Source of the DNA: Rhizobium vallis
GTDB taxonomy: Bacteria > Pseudomonadota > Alphaproteobacteria > Rhizobiales > Rhizobiaceae
Reading direction: 5' to 3'
DNA length: 64,000 nt
Assembly (NCBI RefSeq): GCF_003985155.1
Contig: NZ_ML133690.1
Coordinates: 186,001-250,000, forward strand
Of this stretch, positions 44,593 through 52,938 are shown in pieces. How positions within the stretch are numbered: the first letter of the stretch is position 1; the number at the start of each line of letters is the position of its first letter. The position numbers and the translations under genes were made by a program. The notes below the pieces were generated by a model. It worked only from the letters and a program-made list of their open reading frames with translations. It was not told the DNA's origin and ran no database searches.

Positions 44593-45417
44593 TCAGAGAT
44601 CGGCGTAGAAGACCGCGCTTTTGCGCAGACCTGCAGCCATGTCCGCATCGGACCCCAAGAACGCCGTCATGAAGAGGCGGTTGCCGCTATCGCCGCCGAT
44701 CGTGCAGGATATTGCCGATCCATCGAACTTGAAGGTATCGGTAATTCGCCCTCCGTCGAGCACGCGGACGAACTCTCCCGTGTTGTAGATGCCGGCCCAG
44801 ATAGCTCCTTGAGCGTCCGCACAGATACCGTCGGGCTGGCGGCCGTCGAGGTCTGCAAAAACACGACGGTTGCTAAGATTTCCAGAGGTGTCGATGTCGA
44901 ACGCGGTGATACGGGCTTTCCAAGTCTCCGCAACGATAAGCGTACGCCCGTCATCGATGACTACTGAGCCGTTCGGAAAATCCACGTTCTCCGCTGCGAC
45001 GGAAATCGATCCATCTCGTTCCACCCGATGGAGTTTAGTGCTGCGTGGGGGATCATTGGCAACGAAGTCGTAGCCGAAGTCTCCAACGAAGATGCGATCG
45101 GAGGCATCGATAGCGAAGTCGTTCAGCCACCATTTCGTATGGGCCGACAGGTCCGCATGTTCGGTTATCGCCGAGCCATCAAAACGGAGAAGCTTGCGAT
45201 CCTTGGCCGACACGATGATCAAGGAGCCGTCAGACATAATACCCAGACCTGATGGCCGGTTAGGAATGTCCAAAGAGTGGCAGTGCTGACCGTCGTTGTT
45301 CAGCGCATATACCTTGTGATCGAATACGTCGGACATCCACAAGCGACCGTCGTGCCACTTCGGGGCTTCCAGAAATAGAAAGCCGTCCGCGAGCAAGCGC
45401 GGATTTCCCTCTCCCAT
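44593..45417 (-). CDS. SMP-30/gluconolactonase family lactonase
   Basis: This 274-residue six-bladed beta-propeller is of the SMP-30 type. FLEAPKWHDGRLWMSDV carries the metal-binding Glu near residue 17, WLNDFAIDASDRIFVGDFG carries the Asn, and GRQPDGICADAQGAIWAGIY the catalytic Asp. These enzymes open sugar lactones to aldonic acids after dehydrogenase oxidation. GGGAGGAAATGC precedes the ATG. It lies 25 bases downstream of an SDR gene in the same direction, fitting a dehydrogenase-then-lactonase pathway. Confidence 0.85.
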   Translation of the reverse strand: MGEGNPRLLADGFLFLEAPKWHDGRLWMSDVFDHKVYALNNDGQHCHSLDIPNRPSGLGIMSDGSLIIVSAKDRKLLRFDGSAITEHADLSAHTKWWLNDFAIDASDRIFVGDFGYDFVANDPPRSTKLHRVERDGSISVAAENVDFPNGSVVIDDGRTLIVAETWKARITAFDIDTSGNLSNRRVFADLDGRQPDGICADAQGAIWAGIYNTGEFVRVLDGGRITDTFKFDGSAISCTIGGDSGNRLFMTAFLGSDADMAAGLRKSAVFYADL

Positions 45418-45442
45418 TGCATTTCCTCCCAGTACGGCTGGC

Positions 45443-46186
45443 TTACCAGCCGCCGTCGCAATGAATGTCCTGTCCGCTTATAAGGTCCGCCTGCGGAGAG
45501 GACAGAAATACTGCGAGATTCGCGATGTCGACAGGCTCAATCCTACGCTTGATGCTCTGCCGCTCGAGAATCCATTGGTGATAGGCCTCCCGCTTCTCCC
45601 CGAAATGCCTCCATTCCGCGTCCGAGAGGACTGCGCCGGGCGAGATGCCGTTCACCGTGATGTTGTACTTGCCCAGTTCCCGGGCCATCGACTTGACCAA
45701 TCCGAACATCGCGCCTTTCGAGGCGACGTAGGGGACAAAGCCTTCCCAATTCCCATTGAGGGTGAGAGAAGTCAGGTTGATGATCTTACCGTACATCTTC
45801 CGCTTCATGTGCTTGCTGCAGGCTCGAGCTAACACAAACGCGGCAGTAGAGTTCACCCGCACTTCTTCCTCGTACTCCTCGATGGAGAACTCTTCATGGG
45901 GCTTGTTCACCACAAAGGCTGCGTTGTTTACCAGAATATCGATGCCGCCGACGTTGTCGGCGAGCTGCTCGACCGAGGTCTCGAGATCAGCGAGTTTGTT
46001 TAGGTCCGCACCGAAGTACTCGGCGTCACGAGCCAAGCCGCGGACAGTTTCGGTTGCATTCTCGGCTCCCGGAAGGTCGGATGCGATGACCCGCGCGCCT
46101 TCTTGGCCAAAACGTTCGACCAACGACTTGCCGATTGTCCCGAGTGCGCCGGTGATCAATACGGTCTTGCCAATCAGTGACGTCAT
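45443..46186 (-). CDS. Short-chain dehydrogenase/reductase
   Basis: This 247-residue SDR has the cofactor motif TGALGTIGKSL, NNAAFVVNKP, a Ser in INLTSLTLNG and the catalytic Tyr/Lys in YVASKGA. The ATG at 46186 is chosen because GGAGGAGAAT lies just before it; two ATGs upstream lack a site. It leads the two-gene unit with the SMP-30 lactonase and is likely the sugar or aldonate dehydrogenase of the cluster. A 17-bp palindrome lies 82 bases upstream. Confidence 0.84.
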   Translation of the reverse strand: MTSLIGKTVLITGALGTIGKSLVERFGQEGARVIASDLPGAENATETVRGLARDAEYFGADLNKLADLETSVEQLADNVGGIDILVNNAAFVVNKPHEEFSIEEYEEEVRVNSTAAFVLARACSKHMKRKMYGKIINLTSLTLNGNWEGFVPYVASKGAMFGLVKSMARELGKYNITVNGISPGAVLSDAEWRHFGEKREAYHQWILERQSIKRRIEPVDIANLAVFLSSPQADLISGQDIHCDGGW

Positions 46187-46267
46187 ATTCTCCTCCATGT
46201 TCTTTCGCTGAACTTTCCATTTTGGAGGTCGAATGAGAACCACCAATGTCGCATGCAATGGCCGAGA

Positions 46268-46284
46268 TATAACTTAAAGCTATA
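46268..46284. promoter_or_regulatory. 17-bp palindromic operator, copy 6
   Basis: TATAAC-TTAAA-GCTATA lies between the divergent SDR and MmgE/PrpD genes, about 80-100 bases from each start, so it could control both directions. Confidence 0.55.
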
Positions 46285-46382
46285 AGGTCGAAGTTCCTGA
46301 GCGACGTTGACGCAGGTTGGTGGTGAGATCATTTTCGGTTCGTGCAACATCAGGTCACTGATCAGGAATAGGGTTTTAGACA

Positions 46383-47768
46383 ATGACTGATGACGCGCGC
46401 GATCTCGTTCATATCTTCGGTGCACATGCTGCGGAGGTTAGCTATGATTGCCTCGATGACGACGCGCGCTGGGCCGCGAAAAAGAGTATCCTCGATACCC
46501 TTGGTGTCATTTTGGCTGCCAGCGGCATGGAACCGGCCGTCCAGGCTGTGGGGGAGATCGTCGCCGAAACCGGAGGGCGACCGGAGTGTACCGTTCTCGG
46601 ATTTGGGGGACGGGCTCCAGCTTTGATGGCGGCCATGGCAAACGGAGCGCTTGCCCATTGCCTTGACTACGACGACCAAACCCCTTGGGGGCAACATACA
46701 GCGAGCTCCATTGTGCCAGCCGTCTTCGCTTTAGCGGAGAGGAGAGGTGGCGTTCACGGAAAAGACCTGATCGCTGCCGTGGCCGCTGGCCAGGACATTT
46801 TCGCGCGGCTCAGGTGCAATGTGGGGTGGAACAAGGACTGGAACCTCTCGACCGTCCTGGCGGTCTTCGCGGCGGCAGCTTCGGCCAGTCGCGTGATGGA
46901 GCTGCCTGCTTCGAAGACCGCAGCAGCGATGGGGATCGCTACCATGCAATCTTCAGGCATCATGGAAATGGTGGCGGGCAGGGGAAGCGATCTGCGGGGA
47001 ATGTACGCAGGCTTTTCTGCAAAGGGAGCGGTGCTTGCTGCAATGATGGCTGAGAAGGGCGTCACCGGGATCGACAAGGCCTTTGAGGGTCAGTACGGCT
47101 TCATGAACACCTATTTCGGCGGTCGCTATGATCGCGAGAAGATAGTGGAAAATCTCGGGCACGACTTCCTCGGGAGCGGGACGTTGTACAAACGCTGGCC
47201 ATGTGTCGGCACCGCGCACAGCCACATGAAGGCGGCCATCGATATCGTGTCCCGCAATAACCTTCAGCCCGAGGAGATTGCAGAAATCCGTCTTCACGTT
47301 GGCGACTACCATGACCTGATGTGTCAGCCTCTTGAGGAGCGCCGCGCGCCGGCCACTCTCGCAGATGCCAAATTCAGCCTCCCTTATCTTGTCTCGGTGG
47401 CGATCGTGCGCAGGGGGATGAGCGTCACCGACTTCACAGATGCGGCGCTCAACGACGAAAAGGTGCTTTCTGTCGGGCGGAAAATGAGCCTAGTGCGTGA
47501 CCCTGCGCTGGACTGGAAGCTGGAGCTGCCACCTGGACGCGTCGAGATCACAACCCGTGACGGTGGACGGTGGATAGAGGAGGGGCGTCGAGTTCCCGGC
47601 AACGCGGACAATCCGATGAGTTGGGAGAATGTCTGCGTGAAGTTTTTCGAATGTGCATCCGTGGCCAAAAATCCTGTCCCGGAAGCAGTTTCGGCGAAGG
47701 CCGTAGCCCTCGCCGAACACTTGGAAACTCTTGAAGACGCAACCGAACTGGTCAGGTGCTTTGCCTGA
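46383..47768 (+). CDS. MmgE/PrpD family protein
   Basis: This 461-residue protein is of the 2-methylcitrate dehydratase family, whose members dehydrate, isomerise or decarboxylate tri- and dicarboxylic acids. The family segments LDTLGVILAAS, ANGALAHCLDYDDQTPWGQHTASS and KRWPCVGTAHSHMKAAID are present, in the places where PrpD carries active-site Asp and His residues. It is not near prp genes; it sits inside a sugar-acid cluster that has no obvious aldonate dehydratase, so it may take that dehydration step. It is divergent from the SDR/lactonase unit and convergent with the following SDR. Confidence 0.8.
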   Translation: MTDDARDLVHIFGAHAAEVSYDCLDDDARWAAKKSILDTLGVILAASGMEPAVQAVGEIVAETGGRPECTVLGFGGRAPALMAAMANGALAHCLDYDDQTPWGQHTASSIVPAVFALAERRGGVHGKDLIAAVAAGQDIFARLRCNVGWNKDWNLSTVLAVFAAAASASRVMELPASKTAAAMGIATMQSSGIMEMVAGRGSDLRGMYAGFSAKGAVLAAMMAEKGVTGIDKAFEGQYGFMNTYFGGRYDREKIVENLGHDFLGSGTLYKRWPCVGTAHSHMKAAIDIVSRNNLQPEEIAEIRLHVGDYHDLMCQPLEERRAPATLADAKFSLPYLVSVAIVRRGMSVTDFTDAALNDEKVLSVGRKMSLVRDPALDWKLELPPGRVEITTRDGGRWIEEGRRVPGNADNPMSWENVCVKFFECASVAKNPVPEAVSAKAVALAEHLETLEDATELVRCFA

Positions 47769-47786
47769 CCAGCATTGGGTGACGTC

Positions 47787-48563
47787 TTAAATTCCGGCCG
47801 TCTGGCCACCGTCGACGATCATCGCGTGTCCGGTGACAAACCCCGCGGCGTCGGAGCAAAGCCACAGCACAGTTCCGGCGATTTCCTCGGGGCGTCCCAT
47901 GCGCCCGATGGGCTCTTGGGCAATCATGAAAGCGCGCCGCTCTTCGGTGTCGTTGGTATAGCGGGAGATCATGGGCGTATCGATGATCCCGGGGCAGATC
48001 GCGTTCACACGGATACCCTTGTCGGCGTACTCCAGCGCAGCGACCTTGCTGGCCGCGACGACGCCGAATTTCGATGCGCAGTAGCTGGATTGATTTCGGA
48101 TCGCCAGCACGCCTGCGCCCGAGGACGTGTTTACAATGGCTCCGCTACCCTGTTTCAGCATAATTTCGATTTGATACTTCATGCACAGGAACACGCTCTT
48201 CAGGTTAACGGAGATGATGCGGTCCCATAGCTCCTCAGAGATGTCGCCGATCGGCTGGGCCGGCTGTTCGATCCCCGCATTGTTGTGGGCCGCGTCCAAT
48301 CGCCCGAACGTTTCCACCGTCTTGTCCAGTGCGGCTTTAACCTGGTCGCCCTTGGTGACGTCGCAGATGATGGGCAATACCTTGCCGCCTGCATCATTGA
48401 TCATCGCCACTGTTTCGTTCAGGCTCTTTTCGCTGATGTCAACGGCTGCAACTGACGCGCCGGCCTTTGCGAAGGCGAGGGCAGTTGCCCGTCCTACGCC
48501 GCTCCCTGCTCCGGTCACGAAGGCAACTTTGCCGTTGTAGTCTACCCGCGGGATATCGGTCAC
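47787..48563 (-). CDS. Short-chain dehydrogenase/reductase
   Basis: This 258-residue SDR has TGAGSGVGRATAL, NNAGIEQPAQP, Ser in VNTSSGAGVL and YCASKFGV. The start is probably the GTG at 48563, which has GGAG nine bases upstream; the GTG at 48572 overlaps that site. It follows the permease gene by about 80 bases, separated by a hairpin. A sugar, polyol or hydroxyacid substrate is likely from context. It is distinct from the SDR at 45443. Confidence 0.82.
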   Translation of the reverse strand: MTDIPRVDYNGKVAFVTGAGSGVGRATALAFAKAGASVAAVDISEKSLNETVAMINDAGGKVLPIICDVTKGDQVKAALDKTVETFGRLDAAHNNAGIEQPAQPIGDISEELWDRIISVNLKSVFLCMKYQIEIMLKQGSGAIVNTSSGAGVLAIRNQSSYCASKFGVVAASKVAALEYADKGIRVNAICPGIIDTPMISRYTNDTEERRAFMIAQEPIGRMGRPEEIAGTVLWLCSDAAGFVTGHAMIVDGGQTAGI

Positions 48564-48596
48564 GAACTTCACTCCAGTGTTTCAAGATAAAGACGA

Positions 48597-48625
48597 GCGG
48601 CCGCGGTCAAGTGACGCGCGGCCGC
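48597..48625 (-). terminator. Hairpin between permease and SDR genes
   Basis: GCGGCCGCG (48597-48605) and CGCGGCCGC (48617-48625) form a perfect nine-base GC stem 16 bases after the permease stop. The following minus-strand CTTTATCTT is a weak T-tract, so partial termination is likely. Confidence 0.5.
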
Positions 48626-48640
48626 GGGATTGTTCTTAGG

Positions 48641-49858
48641 TCAGCCGCCGGTCTTCGACTTCGACTTGTTGCCGCCTACGGTGTAGATGGCCGCCGCTAC
48701 CACAACGACGATGCCTTCGATCAATCCCTGCCAGTTCGCGCCGAGGTTCAGCATGTTGAACCCGTTGGTTAGCGAGAAGAGGAGGAGAGCGCCAGCGAGG
48801 GTCTTGATGACGCTGCCCGCACCGCCGAACAGGGAGGTGCCACCAAGGATGGCCGCGGCGATGACCGTCAGTTCCGCGCCGGAAAGGCCCGCAGGGTTGA
48901 TGGAACGAAGGCGGCTTGCAAAAAGGATGCCTGCGAAGCCGGCCGTCCCGCTGCAAAAGACGAACGCCATGAGCTTGTACAGTAGGACATTGATGCCAGA
49001 GAGGCGCGCTGCTTCCGAGTTGCCGCCAACCGCATAGAGCCGACGCCCAACCATGGTGAAGCTAAGGGTGAACCAGACAATGGTCGTGAAGATTGCCAGA
49101 TAGATTACCGGATTCCGAAGCGTAAGTTCGCCGCCCGATGCCCAGGCCAACAGAAGGAACCCAATTCCGCCAATTGTCATTCCGATCGAAGACGGGCGTA
49201 CCGGTGCCTTACTGCTTACCGCCTTGATCAGGCCGATGATGCCGAGGGCCAACAGAACGACGCCCCCGGCCAAAATCAGCCAAAATCCGTCGTGACGGCC
49301 GCCTTCGAACGCCTTCATAGTTGCGATGACATTCGGGTCGGATGCCGACAGTGAACGTCCGTCGGTGTAGATGAGAACCAGGCCCCGGACTGCTGTCATT
49401 GTACCGAGCGTAACGATAAACGCATTGATGCCGAGAAACTGGACGATCGAACCGTTGATAAGGCCGATAGCCATCGCAACCGCCATTGCCAAGGCAGCGG
49501 CGGGGATAAACCCGATGGCATCGGCATTGCCGATGAGGACGACAGCCGCCAGCGCGGCGACCGATGCGACCGACAAGTCGAAGTTGCCGCTGATCAGTAC
49601 CACAGTCATCGCGACTGCCATGATCGCCATCAGCGACGACTGGTAGACAACGTTCGACAGGTTCAGAACGCTCAGATAGTTTGCCTGGCCAAGGTAGGTG
49701 GTGAGCAGGGTCAGCACCGTGATCAGCAACAGCAAAGCGTAGTAGACGCCGCGCTCGCGCAGACCGAACATGCGACGCCAGTTTGTGGATGGCGATACGG
49801 TCTGCACCTGTGAAACCTCCGGCATCTTCTGGGCTGGACTCTGTGTGATCGTGTTCAT
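48641..49858 (-). CDS. Sugar ABC transporter, membrane permease (third system)
   Basis: This 405-residue BPD_transp_2 permease has about ten to twelve hydrophobic segments. The signature reads ISGNFDLSVASVAALAAV, a variant of GIDLSVG, and GGTSLFGGAGSVIKTLAGALL is near the C-terminus. It is longer than RbsC because of an extra helix pair around residues 200-240, as in XylH-like permeases. It follows the ATPase gene by 30 bases. The ATG at 49858 gives the better N-terminus, though its ribosome-binding site (GCGAGA) is weak. Confidence 0.83.
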   Translation of the reverse strand: MNTITQSPAQKMPEVSQVQTVSPSTNWRRMFGLRERGVYYALLLLITVLTLLTTYLGQANYLSVLNLSNVVYQSSLMAIMAVAMTVVLISGNFDLSVASVAALAAVVLIGNADAIGFIPAAALAMAVAMAIGLINGSIVQFLGINAFIVTLGTMTAVRGLVLIYTDGRSLSASDPNVIATMKAFEGGRHDGFWLILAGGVVLLALGIIGLIKAVSSKAPVRPSSIGMTIGGIGFLLLAWASGGELTLRNPVIYLAIFTTIVWFTLSFTMVGRRLYAVGGNSEAARLSGINVLLYKLMAFVFCSGTAGFAGILFASRLRSINPAGLSGAELTVIAAAILGGTSLFGGAGSVIKTLAGALLLFSLTNGFNMLNLGANWQGLIEGIVVVVAAAIYTVGGNKSKSKTGG

Positions 49859-49888
49859 GATATTATCTCGCTTTCTCAACGATGCCGG

Positions 49889-51412
49889 TTAGTGGACGGC
49901 AGCTTCGGGGGAAGCAGCCTGGCCGCCGGCAAGCAGAAGCAATTCGTGTTCAGATGTTTTATGGCCGTCGCGCACCGCTACGCATTTGCCGTCTCTGAGG
50001 ACGATGATGCGGTCGGATACGGCCAGGAGTTCCTCGAACTCAGATGAGACGATGATGACGGATTGGCCTTCGCTGGCCAATTTCCGGACGAGCCGCAGGA
50101 TGTCGGTCTTTGCTCCAATGTCGATACCAGCCGTGGGCTCGTCGAGCAGGAAGAGCTTCACGTCACTGAATAGCCACTTGGCGATCGTCACCTTCTGTGC
50201 GTTGCCGCCGCTGAGTTCCTTGACGAGAATGTCGGGTGAGCTCGCTTTGATTGAGAGCATGCGGATAGCTTCCCAGCCGCGCTCTCGCTCTCGATCTTCG
50301 ATCGGCATGGAGTTCATCACCGAGACGCCACCGAGAGCGGGCAAGGTCGTGTTTCGCCAAATCTCGAAGTCCGGCACAAGGCCTTGAGCCATGCGGTCTT
50401 CCGGGACCATGCCCATGCCAGCTTTCACAGCCGCACCTGTATTTCTTGGCACAGTTTCCCCGTCGAGGAGAACAGTTCCTGTCGCGTCGCGATCGGACCC
50501 GTAGATTGCATGCAGCAGTTCACTTCGACCGGAACCGAGGAGGCCGGCGACGCCAATGACCTCGCCCCGAGCGACGTCGAGCGAAATAGGCCCGAACCGG
50601 CCTTTCGAGGCCAGGTTCTGCAGTTGCAGGCGAGCCTTTCCTGTAGTGGGCTCCCGTTCCTGAGCTTGGCGTTCAAGTGCGACGATCTGCTTGCCCACGA
50701 TCGCCTCGGCGATGCGGTCTTCGTCCAAGTCCGCTGTATTGGCACGAAGGACAGCAGTGCCGTCGCGCAGTACCGTCACCTGGTCGGTCAGTGCCATCAC
50801 TTCGTCAAGGAAGTGACTGACGAATAGGATCGCCTTGTTCTCGCCTTTCGACAGCCGGCGCACGGTCGCGTAAACGAGTTCGCGCTCTTCGGCGGCCAGC
50901 GAGGCTGTCGGTTCGTCCATAACGATCAGATCGGCACCAGTGCCGACGGCAGTCATGATCGAGACCATCTGGCGCTCGCCGATGGAAAGGTTTCCTACCA
51001 GCGCATCGGGATCGAGCCGATAACCGATGCGCTGGCACAGTTCTTCATAGTCGCGGCGGCTGCTCGACGCGAGCCGCCACATTCCCCGGTTTCCGAGATA
51101 GATGTTCTCGAGAACCGAAAGCGTCGGGACCAACGGAATGTGCTGGTGAACAGTGGCGACACCCATATCGTTGGCAGCTTTGGGGCTGTCCCACTTGACG
51201 GGCGTTCCGCGCCAGATGATCTCTCCAAGGGTGGCCCAATAGGCCCCCGATAGGATTTTGATCAACGTGGATTTGCCGGCTCCGTTCGCGCCGAGAAGGC
51301 CGTGGACCTTGCCCTGCTCGATGTCGAGATCGACACCGCGCAGGGCGAGTGTGCCATTGGGAAACCCCTTAACAACACCGCGTAATTGCATGATAGGGTT
51401 CACGTGTTGCAT
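49889..51412 (-). CDS. Sugar ABC transporter, double-domain ATPase (third system)
   Basis: This 507-residue ATPase is of the RbsA/MglA/XylG type with two nucleotide-binding domains. The first has Walker A GANGAGKSTLIKIL, signature LSIGERQMVSI and Walker B LIVMDEPTASL; the second has the degenerate Walker A GLLGSGRSELLHAI, signature LSGGNAQKVTIAKWL and FLLDEPTAGID. This asymmetry is normal in the family. The ATG at 51412 is preferred because GGAGGTG lies before it. It is of a different type from the two single-domain ATPases at 10956 and 17593, so this importer was acquired separately. Confidence 0.86.
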   Translation of the reverse strand: MQHVNPIMQLRGVVKGFPNGTLALRGVDLDIEQGKVHGLLGANGAGKSTLIKILSGAYWATLGEIIWRGTPVKWDSPKAANDMGVATVHQHIPLVPTLSVLENIYLGNRGMWRLASSSRRDYEELCQRIGYRLDPDALVGNLSIGERQMVSIMTAVGTGADLIVMDEPTASLAAEERELVYATVRRLSKGENKAILFVSHFLDEVMALTDQVTVLRDGTAVLRANTADLDEDRIAEAIVGKQIVALERQAQEREPTTGKARLQLQNLASKGRFGPISLDVARGEVIGVAGLLGSGRSELLHAIYGSDRDATGTVLLDGETVPRNTGAAVKAGMGMVPEDRMAQGLVPDFEIWRNTTLPALGGVSVMNSMPIEDRERERGWEAIRMLSIKASSPDILVKELSGGNAQKVTIAKWLFSDVKLFLLDEPTAGIDIGAKTDILRLVRKLASEGQSVIIVSSEFEELLAVSDRIIVLRDGKCVAVRDGHKTSEHELLLLAGGQAASPEAAVH

Positions 51413-51444
51413 AAGGACACCTCCCATTCATCAATCGAAAGATT

Positions 51445-52452
51445 TCACCACTGCTCTGGGCAGGAGTCGATGGTTTCCTTCGTGATGGGCGGCATGTCGT
51501 AGGACACAAATCGGCCCTTGGGGGTTTCCGGCTTCGTCGCGGCCTCGTACATGGCGTCGAACATCAGCTTCCCGAGAAGCTTAGGCCGCGTGCAAACCGA
51601 TCCGTCCATTTCGCCGGCAACGATGGCGTCGTGGCCGAGCTTGGAACCACCGCCAGTGGCGATTAGTTTGGGCTTCGAGTTCGATGCGTCGATCGCACGC
51701 GCGCAGCCGATGGCCATGTCGTCAGCGTGGCTGTAGATGAGATCGATATCCGGATGTGCCGTCAGGAAGTTCTGGCAGACGGATTCACCTTCGTCCGGCG
51801 TCCAGTTCGTCGGCTGCTCAGCTACGATGTCGTACTTCGCACCGGCCTTGTCGAGGGCAGCCTTGAAGCCATCGGTGTCGAGCTTGACAATGGTATAGGC
51901 CGGATCGCCCATGACGATACCGATCTTGGCCGTCTTGTCCTTGGGCAGAAGTTTGGCAGCCATTTCGCCCGAGACGTAACCCGCCTGGTAGTTGTCAGTA
52001 GCCACGAGGGCGGAGAGGCCCGGGTAGGGGTCCTGCAGCTTGCGCTTGGCGGAGTCACCAACTTGGAGAGCTATTGCTACAACCGGGATTTTTGCGGCGT
52101 TGACCTTGTCCACGAAGCCTTCCGCAACGACGGAGTCGAGCGGAAGAAAGCCAATCGCGTCGACCTTCTGCGACATCAGATCGTCAAGCGAGTTACCTTG
52201 CTTTTCGACGCTGCCGCGCGGGTCGAGAACGACCGTCTTGACGCCCTTTTCCTTGGCTGCCTCTTCGAAACCCTTGGCCGTCATGACGTTGTAGGGATAT
52301 TCGAGACTTGCGGGGACGTAGCCGAAGGTCAGGTCCTTCGCCATGGCGGAACCAGCGAAGAGAAGGGCCGTCAAGGCGAGCGCGGACTTGCGGAAAACCG
52401 AGCCGGAGATGGACTTGGAATGGGTGCGGTATCTGTTCTGCGTAGCGTGCAT
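51445..52452 (-). CDS. Sugar ABC transporter, periplasmic binding protein (third system)
   Basis: This 335-residue protein has a signal peptide ending near residue 35 (LFAGSAMAKD) and a type I binding fold. LTFGYVPASLEYPYNVMTAKGFEE split by the first strand, ALVATDNYQAGYVSG and GIVMGDPAYT are recognisable lobes. The ATG at 52452 follows AGGGAGGATTCC; the long frame upstream is not coding. It leads the binding protein-ATPase-permease unit. The ligand is unknown, but the lactonase, SDRs and alcohol dehydrogenase around it suggest an aldose, polyol or sugar acid. Confidence 0.84.
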   Translation of the reverse strand: MHATQNRYRTHSKSISGSVFRKSALALTALLFAGSAMAKDLTFGYVPASLEYPYNVMTAKGFEEAAKEKGVKTVVLDPRGSVEKQGNSLDDLMSQKVDAIGFLPLDSVVAEGFVDKVNAAKIPVVAIALQVGDSAKRKLQDPYPGLSALVATDNYQAGYVSGEMAAKLLPKDKTAKIGIVMGDPAYTIVKLDTDGFKAALDKAGAKYDIVAEQPTNWTPDEGESVCQNFLTAHPDIDLIYSHADDMAIGCARAIDASNSKPKLIATGGGSKLGHDAIVAGEMDGSVCTRPKLLGKLMFDAMYEAATKPETPKGRFVSYDMPPITKETIDSCPEQW

Positions 52453-52678
52453 GGAATCCTCCCTCATGCATGTTGCTCCAACCGATCCCATCGTCTCAAG
52501 ACGTGGGTCTCCGGCATCGGTCTCCGGTATTTCGACTTGGCCAACAGCCAGTATTGCCAAGTAATGTGATGGGCTTTGCGAGTGTGGCCTACGCTCCCGA
52601 ATGGCCAGTAGCTCGTGCCTCCTGATTAAATTGGGTAACACGCTAGAACTGCTCAAAACAGTGGGGCGTCCGTCACGG

Positions 52679-52695
52679 TATAACCTCGGGTTATA
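52679..52695. promoter_or_regulatory. 17-bp palindromic operator, copy 7
   Basis: TATAACC-TCG-GGTTATA is the most perfect copy, with seven-base arms. It lies 227 bases from the binding-protein start and 244 from the alcohol dehydrogenase start. Confidence 0.6.
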
Positions 52696-52783
52696 ATGGT
52701 CTGATCCCGGCCTTCCGGCCCTAAATACGGACGTAGTAACTCATCGACGGCGGCCCGAAAGCAGACCGATTGGCAGGATTAGG

Positions 52784-52800
52784 TATAATGTAGGGCTATA
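52784..52800. promoter_or_regulatory. 17-bp palindromic operator, copy 8
   Basis: TATAAT-GTAGG-GCTATA lies 105 bases (centre to centre) from copy 7, about ten helical turns, a spacing that would allow a looped repressor. It is 139 bases upstream of the alcohol dehydrogenase start. Confidence 0.5.
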
Positions 52801-52938
52801 GCTCGCCTCGGTCCTAGCCGCTTTCGACCCATATCGTTGTTGTGCCGATACGCGAGATTTGCGAGCACCAAGGTCGTTGCAAGCGTGCCTCGGACATGCG
52901 TTTCCAGCAGGCTAGCCAAAACCGACGGAGGATTGGAA

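Larger units (their letters stand above)
52453..52938. other. Divergent promoter region of the ABC importer and alcohol dehydrogenase
   Basis: This 486-base gap holds two copies of the 17-bp palindrome (52679-52695 and 52784-52800) and no convincing gene; open frames crossing it on both strands are upstream extensions of the flanking genes or antisense noise. Confidence 0.5.

Noticed and set aside
51727..52569. Plus-strand open frame of 280 codons
   Set aside because: Antisense to the third sugar-binding protein and runs into the intergenic region without a promoter or motif.
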